A stretch of 64,000 bases of DNA from Chimonanthus salicifolius (GCA_013350335.1 CM023540.1:21741175-21805174); one strand, 5' to 3'. Shown: positions 21,484 through 33,438, counted from the stretch's first letter. Made by a program: numbers and translations. The notes: generated from the letters alone by a model not told the origin.

Positions 21484-24400
21484 TGAAGATTCTTAGTTGG
21501 AACATAAGGGGGTTAGGCCTCCAAGAGAAGCGAGGGGCTATTCGGAGGTTCATACGGAAAAGAATGATTGATGTTCTTTTGCTTCAGGAAACCAAGAGGG
21601 AGGAAATATCAAACCAAATTCTGAGAGAAGTGTGTGGCCCTAGAGAGTTTGGTAGTTTCTTTAAATCAGCGGAAGGTAGATCAGGTGGCTTGCTTATGTT
21701 ATGGAATCCATCAAAATTCAAAGTAGAGGCCAAAAGGTTGGATTCTCGTTCAATCTCAGTGAAGGGTGAATGGACTGAAGAGGGTGTAGAAATTTCCATA
21801 ACTAATGTGTATGGACCAAATGTTGAAGGGGAAAGGGATAATTTCTGGAGTGAACTCGAAGATATAAAGGTGTGGGCTAACTCAAATTGGTGCGTCGGAG
21901 GTGATTTTAATGTAGTTAGGTTCCCGTCGGAGAAAAAAGGAGGAAGAGATTATTCTAACTCTATGACTGCTTTCTCTAATTTCATTGAGAGATGTGATGT
22001 TGTTGATCTGCCCCTAATTGGTGGCCGCTTTACTTGGTCCAATGGTCAATCTCATAGTGCCATGAGTAGGCTTGACAAGGTTCTTATTGTCTTCTGGATG
22101 GTTATCCCTTTTCTCAGAGGCTAATCAGGTGAAATTATTCTGTCCAATATCAGATCATTGTCCGATTTTATTTGATACAGAAGAAATTGACTGGGGCCCG
22201 AAACCATTTCGTTTCAACAATGCTTGGCTGCTGGATCCTAAGTTCATTAATTTTGTTAGATCATGGTGGGATAGTTTTAATGTGCAAGGATGGGCGGGTT
22301 TTGTCTTGGCAAAGAAACTTATTTTGTTGAAAGGAAAGATAAAAGAATGGGCTGAATTGAATGGGGGCAATGTGGGGGAAAAAAAAGAGTTAGCTTTGAA
22401 GAGTCTTGAGCGTTTGAATAATCTAGAAGAAGAAAGGGATCTTGAAGTCAAAGAAATTACGGCCAAGAAGGAGGCCAGATCTACTATGTGGGTTTGCCTA
22501 AGGTTAGAGGAGGTGGAATGGAGACAAAAGTCTCGGGCGTTGTGGCTTCAGGAGGGTGATAAAAATACCAAATTTTTCCAAGCTTGTGCCTCGAATAGGA
22601 AAGCTATCAATCAGATCAGTGGTGGTGGGTGGTAATAGATGTACAGATAAGATGGAAATTAGAAATGCTGTAGTAAAGTTCTTCTCAGAAATTTTTCGGC
22701 CAGTTCCTACTACATTGCCACTGCTCCCCCTCTCCAAGGTTTGTCCTCCTTTGCAGCCCTCTCTTGGTCAGATACCTCTGCTGGCTGGTTCGGGTACCTC
22801 CTTCCCCCTTCCTTTCCCCTCTTTATTTTGTTATGAGCCTTGGTCTCCTTGTGGTTTGTTTGCCTCTTCTTTCCCCCAGGTTCGTGCAGGTCAGGTAGGC
22901 GGATTTCCAGTGTCACCTTCAGCGTTGGTGTTCTGTTTATCCGATGCAATGTGGTATCCGTGGAGGAGTATCTTGGTGCAGTCTTCTTTTGTCCTTTCGA
23001 TGGAAGCTGCCTCGTTGGATTTCCCTGTTTGGTCGCCCAGAAGCTTAGTTGTGAAGCCGAACTTGTTTGATTTGTTGTCTAGGGAGACTTATCTTACTTT
23101 TGATCTCTTTCTGGCCAGTGGCTTCTCCGAATCTTCTCAGGCGCTAGTCGACTCGTGCTGGGACTCTCCCCTGCGGATGGCTCAGGCTCCCTTGGCAGCG
23201 TCAGTGCTTTTGAAGTTCATCTATTGGGAGGCACGGGTACTATCTTTCCTTTATTCTCCCCTTTCTTTCATTTGTGGTTTGTTTCCATGGGGTGACTCTT
23301 CTCCAGATAGGCTGCTTTTTTGGGTGTTATCCTCCCTTTTCCTAATTTCTTCCCCCCTACCCTCCTTTAATAGAGCTGGCTCTCCGTTATCGAATCTTAG
23401 TTCAGCCTCAAGGATTGACATGTTCTCATTTAAACCAACAATGGATGGTGTACAGTTCTCAAGAATTTCTGGGGAGATGGCATCTTGGATTGAGAGAGTA
23501 TTTTCCTTAGAAGAAATAAAGGAGGCTTTAGAAAGTTTGAATGGGGACAAAGCTCCTGGCCCAGATGGATTTAATTTTAGCTTCTTCAAATCTTGTTGGG
23601 AAGTTGTGGGCCCCTTGATTCAAAGATTTTTCTCAGAGTTTTATTCAAATGGAATAATTTTTAAAGGCTTGAAGAACTCCTTCATCACTTTAATTCCCAA
23701 GAGAGAGGGACCTTCTGACCTTGCTCATTATCGACCTATTAGTCTTGTGGGTAGCATTTATAAGTTGTTGGCTAAAGTGTTAGCTGAGAGGTTGAAGAAA
23801 GCATTGCCCGAGGTCATAGGAGATACACAGGGGGCCTTTATTGAAGATAGACAAATCTTGGATGGTATCCTAATAGCCAATGAATTGATTCACATGAGAA
23901 AGAGAGATAGAAAACCGGGCCTTTTGTTCAAAATTGATATGGAGAAGGCATATGATTGTGGGGATTGGTCGTTCGTGGGGTATTTGTTCGAGAAGATGGG
24001 TTTCGGTAGCAAATGGAGGCGATGGATGAAAGCTTGTGTGGAGAATACACGATATTCTATCTTGGTTAATGGCTCTCCCACCTCTCCAATTGAAGCTAGT
24101 AGAGGTCTGAGACAAGGGGATCCCCTCTCACCCTTTATTTTTACGATGGTTGGAGAAAGCCTGAACAGATTGGTTTTAAAAGCTAAGGAGGTGGGTATAG
24201 TTAAGGGTTTCGAAGTTAGCAATGGAGGTCCTGTTTTAACCCACCTTCAATTTGCTGATGATACCATCTTCTTCTACGATCTTTGCAAAGAGGAGGTTTT
24301 GGGTTATCGTGCAATTTTGAGATGCTTTGAATTGGTGTCTGGGCTTTGGATTAATTTAAGAAAGAGTACATTAATAGGGGTAGGTTTGGAGAGCTCGGAG

Positions 24401-26347
24401 GTTAGAGAGTGGGCAAGTGAAGTAGGTTGTGGTGAGGGTAAGCTACCTTTTTTGTATCTTGGCCTTCCAGTGGGGGGTAATCCTAGACTCAAGAAATTCT
24501 GGACTCCGGTTATTGAAAAAATCGAGAGGAGATTAGTGGGTTGGAATAAGAAATTCCTTTCTTTGGGAGGCAGATTGACTCTCATTAAATCAGTTTTAGT
24601 CAACCTCCCAACCTATTTCCTGTCCCTCTTTCAAATCCCTAAAGGGGTGGCCAAAACAGTGGAAAAATTATTCAGAAGTTTTCTTTGGGGGGATAAAGAA
24701 GAAAAAAGGAAAGTACACTTAGTGGGTTGGTCGGAAGTTACCATGCCTAAGTCCAAAGGTGGTTTAGACATTGTCCCCATTCAAATAAGGAATGAAGCTT
24801 TACTGTGCAAATGGGGTTGGCGTTTTGGCATGGAAAGGAACGCTTTATGGGTCAGAATTTTGAAGGCGAAATATGGTACTTCAAGTGTCAATGAGTGGAG
24901 CTTAGGGGAAGAAGTGGATAGATCAGGCTCCCAAACACTTAAAGCATGGTGGAGCATCTGTCAGGGTAGATCACAGGTGGGGGTTTTGTTCAGAAATCAC
25001 TTGCGCCTTTTGGTTGGTAAAGGCAATCGGACATTCTTCTGGGAAGATGTGTGGCTAGGGGATAAGCCCTTGAAAGAGAGATTCTCAAGATTATTCAGAG
25101 CTTCTAGGAATAAGCAGGCTCTAGTGGAAGATGTATTTTGTGCTAACAATCAAGGGGGGTTGTGGCATTTTGATTTTAGGAGGGACCTTAGAGGTTTTGA
25201 GGTTGAAAGCTTAAATGATCTAAAAGTGATATTGAAAGATTTTTCGATGGACTTAGACTGCGATGATGAGCTTGTTTGGATGGGAGACTCGTCTGGTCTT
25301 TTTTCAGTCAAATCCTTAGTTGAGGCAGTTTCCCACAGCATGATTGGTCATGTGATCTCGAAGACTCTTATCTGGAAATCCTTGGCTCCCCCTAGAGTCC
25401 AAATGTTTACTTGGCGTTGTACGAAGATGAAGATTGTGACTAGAGTGGAACTTATGAGAAGAGGTCTATTATTGGAGGAGGGTGATGCTAAGTGCCCACT
25501 CTGCGAGCTGGAGGACGAGTCTATCGATCACCTCCTAGTCACATGCCCAGTGACGTGGAGACTTTGGAGTTTTTTCTTGGAACTTATGGGAGTATCTTGG
25601 ATTTGTCCTGGAACGTTGGAAGGGGTTATGGAATACTGGCTCATATCTGGATTGAGAGGTAGGAAAAAGCTTGCTTGGAACTTGATTCCCTCCGTGGTAG
25701 TATGGTCAATTTGGAAGGAAAGGAATTTAAGGGTCTTCGAAGGGTTGAAGGCGGATTTTAATGGTATCTCTCATAAGGCGAAGTGGAGATTATGTAGTTG
25801 GCTCTGTGCTAATAAGGAATTCAAGGACATTAAAGCCAATGATTTATTCCAAGCTTGGGAGGGTTGCTTAAAGAATAGACCGAGGAAAGTAAGGACGAAA
25901 GTTGAGTGGTCTCCTCCGGCTTGTGGTGTTTTTAAGTTTAATGTGGATGGGGCCTCGAAAGGTAAACCGGGTCCGGCTGGTATTGGGGGTGTTCTTCGAG
26001 ACCATTTGGGTTCCATTATTCTTGTCTTTTCAGAATCTGTGGGGTCTAAAGAATCTAATGAGGCAGAACTTCTTGGTATACGGAGAGCCTTATCCTTAGG
26101 GTCTGTTTTAGAGGGGGTGAAATTAGTAGTTGAGAGCGATTCCACCAATGCCATTAGATGGGCTAAAGGGGAGAAGCGTCCTCCGTGGAGGCTTGCTACT
26201 TTGATACGGGAGATAAAGGGGTTGGTGGCGTCAATGGAGGTTTCGTTCTCGCTCGTTAGCCGCTTAGCTAATGGGGTGGCGGACTTTTTTGCGAAGAATG
26301 GTGTAGATGGAACTATAAGGGGTACTTTTCACATTTCGGGTGGATAG
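21483..26347 (+). pseudogene. LINE ORF2: endonuclease, reverse transcriptase, RNase H (frameshifted)
   Basis: Starts in the TAATG overlap. The AP-endonuclease spans 21483-22190 (LSWNIRGLG, LLLQETKRE, VGGDFNVVRFPSEKKGG, SDHCPI). One extra base in GACAAGG (22074-22080) shifts the frame inside SRLD/RFLLSSGW, and a second shift lies at ~22610-22625 (NQIS/VVVGG). From 22630 the frame is open to 26347: reverse transcriptase with YRPISLVGSIYKLLAKVLA, KIDMEKAYDC, RQGDPLSPFIF and the catalytic FADD; zf-RVT with CPLCELEDESIDHLL; RNase H with VDGASKGKPGPAGIGG, ESDSTNAI and GVADFFAKN. About 230 codons at 22700-23420 have no counterpart in usual ORF2. Confidence 0.92.
22700..23420 (+). other. Pyrimidine-rich extra segment inside LINE ORF2
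   Basis: Between FFSEIFR and FKPTMDGVQF, where L1 ORF2 normally has a short linker, lies ~0.7 kb of T/C-rich sequence that keeps the reading frame open for ~230 codons without ORF2 similarity. It is rich in Leu, Ser, Pro and Phe (for example LVFCLSDAMWYPWRSILVQS). It could be a captured host fragment or another inserted element. No terminal repeats or certain target duplication were found. Confidence 0.6.
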
Positions 26348-26511
26348 TCTTTGTGCTTTTATTTTTGCTTTGGTTTCTGTGGGTGTTTGTAATTTGGAAG
26401 TTTTTGTTGGTCTATACCTCTTAGGCCCCATTTGTACTCTTCTCTTTTTATCTTTTGTATTCTTGTTCTTTTAATGAAATTTTAACCTTTCAAAAAAAAA
26501 AAAAAACGACT

Positions 26512-27165
26512 TACCTTCGAATATCCTAGCATTCCTCTCCTTCCAAATAGTCCACGATACCACGGCCGGGATCGACACCCAAGCAAGCTTCCTTCTTCTT
26601 CTAACACGACAAATTACCCAAGATTCCATCAAACTATCCCACAAGCTAGGGCACACCCAAGTCAGCCCCATAAGATTCAGAAAAAAGCACCAAATCCTCC
26701 AGGAAAACGGGCACGAGACTAGGAGATGTCAATAGATTCGTCTTCGCAGTTACAAAGAGCGCACAGAGTAATACCCTCCGACCCCAATAGTCCCCTTCTC
26801 CTAAGCTCCAACCTCGTCAAAATTTTCCTTTTAGCGTAACACCAATTGAACAACTGAACCCTAGGTGGGGCAACACTCCTCCACACAAAAGCCAAAGATC
26901 CATCTGGGCTAGATGCACTCTGAGAAGCCAGCTCAACCAAAGACTTGACTGAAAATGAGCCGGAGGAATTACCCATCCAGATCAATTCATCTTCGCAGTC
27001 AAGGACCAAAGGGAACTCACCCAATTAATCTTTTAGATTAGTAACACTCTCCACTTCAAAAATCCTCAACTCCCTTCTGAAGCCAAAAGGCCACAAGATA
27101 GCTCCATTTTCCATGCTGTATAAAATTTGAATCAAAGCGTCTTGGTTTCTAACCGCCCTAAAAAA
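26512..27165 (-). mobile_element. Older LINE, zf-RVT part, 5'-truncated
   Basis: Minus-strand translation in pieces gives SVTNLKD, LDCEDELIWMGNSSGSFSVK, APPRVQLFNWCYAKRKILTR, LCALCNCEDESID and WTIWKERNARIFEGKS. This is the reverse-transcriptase end and zf-RVT region that precedes the RNase H at 18402-18867. It begins near 27165, as expected for a 5'-truncated LINE. It has frame breaks. Confidence 0.88.
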
Positions 27166-28430
27166 CCCAGAGAACTATGTATTCTTCTTGCTGGATTTTG
27201 TACAAACAAACCATGGGATTGGATTGATGATCATCCATGGTGGTGCCCAGAGAACTATGTATTCTTTGAATTTGCATTTATAATTGATTGTTCCCATTTC
27301 TAGTACCAGTTGTCACACAGAAGCAACTGAGATTGGCATGAAGATAATGTCAAGAACAAGATTTGAATCTGGAATTTCTGTAACTTCGGGTGGTGTGTTT
27401 ACTTCCAAAGCATTTCTAGGTTGTGGTAATTAAAGAGGAAATGGGGGTCTCAGAGAGAATTGAGAGGTGAAAGTTGAATCCGTTTTACCTGTGCAGGTCC
27501 CCATATGCGATAGTTTGCTCTAGATCTTGTGGGGCCCACAAGGGTGGATGGTAAATTTGTAGACACTTTTAGGATTATGCTGCTCATAAAAAATCATGAC
27601 CGTTGGATTTGAAAAGCCATCAAGAGTTCGAAGATCAATTATAAAAATAGAGTCAAATTTAGATGAATTTTAATTCAATGGTGAAATCAATCTAAAATAA
27701 ATTTAAATGAAGTGGGCAACAAAATTTATTGAATTTGAAAAGTTAGATCGCTGGTTAAAATAAGTACAATTTTGAATGGATTTTATAATCGAGATTGACT
27801 TGAATTTGATTTAAATTGGATAATCACCCATGAGTGGTAGATTTAGTTTAAGATGATATTTCTTATAAAAAAACAGATCAAATTTGATTTGAAAAGTGAA
27901 AATTTTCAAGAGTTCAAAACTTAAAGTTAATGTTTGAATTTTTAAAGTAATAGTGAAATCAACTAAATTAAGTTTCATTTATTTTTGTTAAATTTTAAAA
28001 TAATCAAATGAAAGTAAAATATCACCCGACAACTTAATCTGTGATTAGGATTGAAATTGACCCAAACTGCTCCCAACTCATTTTCCTAGATTCTCCCTCC
28101 AATGTATACCGAACCAGTAACCTGTCATCTAGAGCATTCATATTGTGGGCCCCACTTTGAATCCACCTCATCTTACCTCATGAAAAAGGTAAAGGAATGC
28201 GGTTCCATAATTTGGCCACGTTAAAACGGAGAAATACTCGACCGATTTGGCCTTTCGGATTCTCATTCTGGTCTGCCTTTTTCACCACATATTATCCACG
28301 CTGGTATCCACCCCACAACACATGAACCAAAAGTCTTAGACACCCAATCATTAGGAACAAACTTTATTTTATTTTTTTATCAAGAGCACTTGCATACAAA
28401 AATCCTACCCCTTCGTATCCATTTAAAATT
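27166..28430. other. AT-rich intergenic sequence
   Basis: No gene recognised. CCCAGAGAACTATGTATTCT occurs twice (about 27170 and 27247). The remainder is unassigned. Confidence 0.45.
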
Positions 28431-28479
28431 TGTAAGCAAATTACCATTTTATCTCTACATTTTCAATCATTCGAATAAA

Positions 28480-28720
28480 TATTCAGTTTATTTTGACATT
28501 CATTTGAATGAATCCTCAAGTGTATTTTCAATTCATTCAAATGAATAGACTGAACAATAATACGAAATACTGCTCAGTCCCATTCATTCAATGAATGATT
28601 CATTCAAATGAATAGTAATAAAATGATGATCCATTCATTCGTTCATTTGAATGAACATTCTCATTCGAATGATTCAAAATGAACTGTGTGAACGAACGTT
28701 CTCATTTCAATGATTCAAAT
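28480..28720. repeat. GAATGAAT/ATTCAAATGAAT palindrome cluster
   Basis: There are many CATTCAAATGAATG-type palindromes such as ATTCATTTGAATGAATCC and GTTCATTTGAATGAAC. The motif family is the same as at 8975-9160 and 37645-37755. It borders the palindrome array that follows, and its right edge is mirrored at 29720-29775. Confidence 0.75.
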
Positions 28721-29775
28721 GAACTTATAGTATACAGTACATTTATTTAAATTCTTTTAAAATTTTAAACTTATTTTTTAATTACTATGTATTTCTAAAA
28801 TTTCTCAAATTGAATATCTAAACTAATTACAATAACCTGATAAAAATACTTTAAGACTTTAAGGTCTTTTGACACTCCTAAATATTTAAAACACAGTATT
28901 TTACAAATAAGGGTATCCCTAGGCTGTGTCGAAAATACATTTAGGAGTGTCAAAAGACCTTGAAGTCTTAAAGTATTTTTATCAGATTATCGTAATTAGT
29001 CCGGATATTCAATTTGAGAAATTTTGCAAATACACAGTACTTAAAAATAAATGTCTATATTTTAAAACATAGACCATTATTTTTAAGCACTGTGTATTTC
29101 TAAAATTTCTCAAATTAAATATCCAGATTAATTATGATAACCTGATAAAAATACCTATTAAGGTCTTTTGACACTTCTAAATATTTAAAATACTTTATTT
29201 TACAAATAAGGGTATCCTAGGCTGTATCGAAAACACATTTAGGAGTGTCAAAAGACCTTACAGTCTTACATATTTTTATCAGGTTATCGTAATTAGTCCG
29301 AATATTCAATTTGAGAAATTTTGAAAATACACAGTGCTTAAAAAATAATGGTCTATATTTTAAAATATAGACAGTTATTTTTAAGCACTATGTATTTCCA
29401 AAATTTCTCAAATTAAATATCCGGACTAATTACGATAATCTAATAAAAATACTTTAAGACTTCAAAGCCTTTTTACACTCCTAAATATATTTTCGATACA
29501 GCATAGGAATACCCTTATTTGTAAAATACTATATTTTAAATATTTAAGAGCATCAAAAGACCTTAAAATCTTAAAATATTTTTATCAGATTATTATAATT
29601 AGTTAAGATATTTAATTTAAAAAATTTCGAAAATACATATTATTTAAAAAATAAATTTTAAATTTTAAAAGAATTTAAATAAATGTACTGTATACTATAT
29701 ACTTTATTATATATTGTAAGTTCATTTCAACCATTCTAATAAGAACGGTCATTCGTTCACACTTCATTTTGAAAT
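28660..29775. mobile_element. Compound fold-back: tandem ~300-bp palindromes between inverted ends
   Basis: The outer ends are inverted copies: TAGTATACAGTACATTTATT (from ~28729) against AATAAATGTACTGTATACTA (to ~29698), with flanking GTGTGAACGAACGTTCTCAT against GGTCATTCGTTCACAC. Inside are three ~300-bp units starting at AGGTCTTTTGACAC (about 28862, 29161) and, inverted, around 29460-29570. Each unit is a palindrome pairing AGGTCTTTTGACACTCCTAA with TTAGGAGTGTCAAAAGACCT around an AAATAAGGGTATCC centre. Units alternate with a second palindrome centred on TTTTAAAAYATAGAC. It is non-coding. Confidence 0.85.
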
Positions 29776-29779
29776 GTTG

Positions 29780-30535
29780 TGAGCAAGGTGTCGTTATCGC
29801 ACCGTTATTTGCGGGGAGATGTGGGTTGCTTTTGCGAACTGGCGACGGTCAGGTCAAGTCTCGCCTCAAAAGATGCAACTTAATGAGTGACACTTGTCAA
29901 AACTTTAGTGACGGGTTTTTCAATTCAATTCATAGAGTGAAGTCTAATTTCAGCGAGTGTCCAAAATTATAATTTAGTAAATCCAGTAAATTAAATAAGC
30001 AGTTTTTTATACACAGATTCTTTAAAATATTTATTAAATGCATGTAATTATTTAATTAAAACTTGTTTTTATAATTGACAAATTCACGATTTCTACTATT
30101 TTTTATAAAACTAATTGACTTAATGATGCTATACATTAATTAATTTAAAATTAAATTTGTAAAACTCATAGCGTATTTGCTTCATGTTAGAATTTTTTCT
30201 TCCAAACTTGTTGGGCTAGTGAAAATGTGTCATATTTGTAAATCATGAGCTAAAGTCAATATGTAAGTATTTAGTGGGCTAGTGAATTATAACATTTTCT
30301 ATACAAAATTTTATATTAAATTATAAAATAATACTAAATGTTATAATCAGTCATCTAATTTAATTTTTTTGAAATATTAGTAACTATTTCATCATTTTTT
30401 TGTGTTATTTTTAATTGAATACAGTAAAATCTCTCTAATGTATTACTCTCTAAAGTAATAACCTGTCTAAATTAATATTTACAATTGGAATCGACCTCGG
30501 GCTCGTACAAAGTGTATGATAATCAGATCCTACCC
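29780..30535. other. AT-rich intergenic sequence
   Basis: No gene recognised. A 67-codon frame at 29769-29972 has no known motif. Confidence 0.45.
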
Positions 30536-30538
30536 ATC

Positions 30539-30700
30539 ACAATATTGTCCGCTTTGGATCCCACCTGTACCTGCACGACTTTGCTTTGGACTATGGTCAC
30601 CAATCCATGCCCAAAAGGCTTTGTGATAGAGAGAAGCTTGCCTCTTCAAATAAAGTCCCTACCATCCAAGTCCACAACAGATGCGGGACTTTGGGTGAGG
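30539..30700. repeat. ACAATATTGTCCGCTTTGG-type repeat block
   Basis: ACAATATTGTCCGCTTTGG is followed by TGCACGACTTTGCTTTGG and CCAAAAGGCTTTGTGATAGA. The order of blocks is the same as at 6275 and 50711. It is an LTR- or TRIM-like fragment of uncertain class. Confidence 0.5.
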
Positions 30701-30767
30701 GTATCACAAAATGTAATAGACCTCTCTAATTCAATACATTTAGAATACAGAATGCTCTATGACCCAA

Positions 30768-31208
30768 GGTTAAGATAACGACAACTCATACATATTGGCC
30801 AATACAACTATGTCATTAATACATATCGCTATAGGGATAAATTACCTCAACGTATTCTCTCTCTCTCTTTTTGAATTATTATAAAAACAATATAGAAAAT
30901 ATGAGAAAAATAAGAAAAAATGAAAAACTTATTTTGAGTGATATGATGCATGCCCCGTCCCATCCCAGTACAATATTGTTTGCTTTAGACAAAAAAGACT
31001 TGCATGACTTTATATTGGGCCTGACTCATTCCCAAACCCAAAACACGTACTACCAGATAGAGGGGTAACCCAAAACGCGTACTACCAGATAGAGGGGTGC
31101 TCCCTCTTATAAATCTCTGGATTTTCTATCTTTTGAGAGAGAGCTGGCTCTCTCTCTTCTCCCAGCGTGGCTGGGCTTACATGCCTTTGAGCCAGACGTC
31201 TGGGCCCA
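30768..31208. repeat. Dispersed repeat, copy 2 (other copy 5754-6148)
   Basis: Matches 5754-6148 from GGTTAAGATAACGACAACTC to GAGCCAGACGTCTGGGCC. It carries one extra ~30-bp direct repeat of the ACGCGTACTACCAGATAGAG segment. It has no coding potential. Confidence 0.75.
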
Positions 31209-31790
31209 GGCGTCTCTCTATGCAAGGAGCACCTTATACAATTTCCTTTAAATTGTATTATTCATAAGTCTTTATCCACTCTATCAAAGTAGAAAAATAT
31301 GCGGGATTCTCCGAGTGAAACCTTGTTTCTTCCATTTCGGTAGTGCTTCGTATCCTCGGTTTCCACATATTTATGGATATCCATTTTTTTTCCATATCTA
31401 GTCCATTGATGGAGCCTAAAAAGTGGAAATGTGATCTCAACTTTCCATTTCATTGATGGATGACCGAGTCAAATACATCATCTTCAGGCTTGGAAAATTC
31501 AAACTTGCTTTTCTCTTCTCTACACCAAAATTCTTTTAAATGAGTATCTGACTCCAGACGATTGGTTGGTTGTAATTTACCGAGGATCGATCATATGAGT
31601 AAGGGTAAAGGGCTGTTCGTAGTAACTTCCAAGTTTTATGAACAACAACAACAAAGATACATATATACCATTAGCCAACAAGTGAAGCAGTTCAAAGTCC
31701 ATATATGTTTATTATTATCACCACTCATACCATTATTAATATTAATACATGATCATCAAGATGTAAAAGTAGGGATGGGAAAGTGGGGTA

Positions 31791-33308
31791 TTAGATCTTG
31801 GCCAAATCAATGGTCTTCTTTCCATCGTGGGGCTTGCTAAAGAAGTGATTGGCATAGTCCTTGTAAGGAATTTGCTTGTACACTGGTTTCTCGCCTCTCT
31901 TGAGCACTTCATCAAACGGACCAATGGAGACGTCGATACTTGGGCTAAAGAAGATGGGGGCCGAGATACGGTTATTGCTCTGATTAGCAATGACGCGATG
32001 TTCGACGCTCCGGTAACGTCCATTGCTCATGATTTGGAGTGAATCTCCGACGTTGACGACAAGTGCTCCGTTGATTGGAGGGACAGGGATCCAGCAATCC
32101 TTGCCGCTGTTTGCTCGCACATAGAGGCCGCCCATGTCGTCTTGGAGAAGGATGGTGAGAGTGCCAACGTCGGAGTGGCGGCCGACGCCCACCGTCAGCT
32201 CAGGGTTAGGGCATCTGGGGTAGTAGTTGAAGTTAACTCTCTTTGCACCCATCAGCATGGCCTCTTTCTTCTCATCAATCTCATTAACGGTTAGCTTCTG
32301 TAACAAAGCCTTGAACAGCTTTCTCGTCAGAACTTCAGTCTTCTTCTTGAACTCTAGTGCTTGATCCCTGAGATGAAAGAATAATGGTAATTATCAGTAG
32401 TTATCATTCAATAACAAAATCTAAATTCATGCATTTAATACAAAAAAAAACACTGGCTTGACCTGGCTTAATATTGATTGATTAAGAGAGAGAAAGAGCA
32501 AAACTTAGTGAGAGAGAGACTTATATTGACTCATTAGAGAGAGAAATTTATATTTGTTAGGATGTGTTTTTTTTTTAATTTATGTGTGGGAAATCATATG
32601 ATACTCAGCGTAAAACTTTCATGGGTGAACCAACTATCCTTAGTTCGAGCCTCCATGGCGTAATTTTAATATATCCTAAGGATAGTTGGTTCACCCATCT
32701 GTAATATTTATAGTTCAAATCAGTACAAAAAGTCAAACATAAAGCTTTTGGCCTAATCCAAGAGAGGAAGAAACTTATATTGTCTCATTAACTCATGAGA
32801 GAGAGAAGAGAGAGAGATTAGCATCAATTTACCTGCACTCAAGTGGCCAATAGGTACGAGCTTCTTCCTCAGTTGTGTAGAGGAGAGTGAGATAATCCTT
32901 CCATTCCAATGATTTTTCACCTTCAGGATAGAAACTAGTCCCATATCCCACATTGCTGGTTGGCGAACAAGTCTTGGAGTACTTCTTCTTCTCCGAAACA
33001 GGGAGCTGAAAAAACTTAAATGTTGCCTCCTTTATCTCATTCAAATCTTTCATGGACACCCCATGATTGATGACTTGGAAGAAACCCCACTCCTCGGCGG
33101 CAGCACAGATGGCGTCCACCACTGCCGGTTCATCGATCTTGGACATATCGATGATGGGTATGCTCTCATTTTCCACAACATGAGTGGCATCATGCCTCTC
33201 CTCCTGAGGTTGGATGTACCTCTTGGGTACACTTTCTATTCCACTCTCTGCCAGTCCCTTCACTCCATGCCCTTCATCAACTACGAATTTCATCACATCC
33301 ATAATCAT
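31791..33308 (-). CDS. 2-oxoglutarate/Fe(II) dioxygenase, feruloyl-CoA 6'-hydroxylase-like
   Basis: Two exons: 33308-32833 (476 bp) and 32367-31791 (577 bp), with a 465-bp GT-AG intron; 350 residues. The N-terminal domain has [20 protein letters not shown] and [13 protein letters not shown]. The catalytic domain has [20 protein letters not shown], with the iron ligands H223, D225 and H282 and the 2-oxoglutarate-binding R292/S294 (NRISAP). The C-terminus [12 protein letters not shown] is typical of the F6'H/C2'H group, cytosolic enzymes that ortho-hydroxylate feruloyl- or coumaroyl-CoA towards scopoletin and umbelliferone. Substrate choice cannot be read from the sequence. A start two codons downstream (MDVMKF) is possible. 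No defect is visible. Confidence 0.93.
32621..32698. repeat. Perfect 22-bp inverted repeat in the dioxygenase intron
   Basis: Arms 32621-32642 and 32677-32698 are exact reverse complements (core GGTGAACCAACTATCC) around a 34-bp loop. The surrounding bases resemble the start of a repeat seen at ~36645-36780 (GAAATCA..AGATACCCAGC). It would form a stable hairpin in the pre-mRNA. Confidence 0.85.
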
Positions 33309-33438
33309 TTTTTCAACAATCTAATGTTTCTCTGATGCCTTCTCTAATGAAAGAATGAAAAAACGCAAGAGATTTGTAAATTAGAACAGAAACTAAAATC
33401 TTCTGATTCTATTGGAGATGAATGCCACTATGCATGCA

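Larger units (their letters stand above)
19018..26506 (+). mobile_element. Near full-length L1-clade LINE (7.5 kb)
   Basis: The element holds a 27-bp leader, ORF1 (19045-21483), ORF2 (21483-26347), a 3' UTR and a 15-base poly(A) at 26492-26506. It sits inside an older minus-strand LINE with a short target duplication (AACGACT). ORF2 order is AP-type endonuclease, reverse transcriptase, zinc-finger zf-RVT and RNase H, as in plant L1 elements. Two frameshifts in ORF2 make it non-autonomous now, but the intact ORF1 and clean ends suggest a fairly recent insertion. Confidence 0.92.

Noticed and set aside
31258..31453. Short minus-strand frames that might be organelle-derived
   Set aside because: The translation looked vaguely protein-like, but I could not match it to any plastid or mitochondrial gene.
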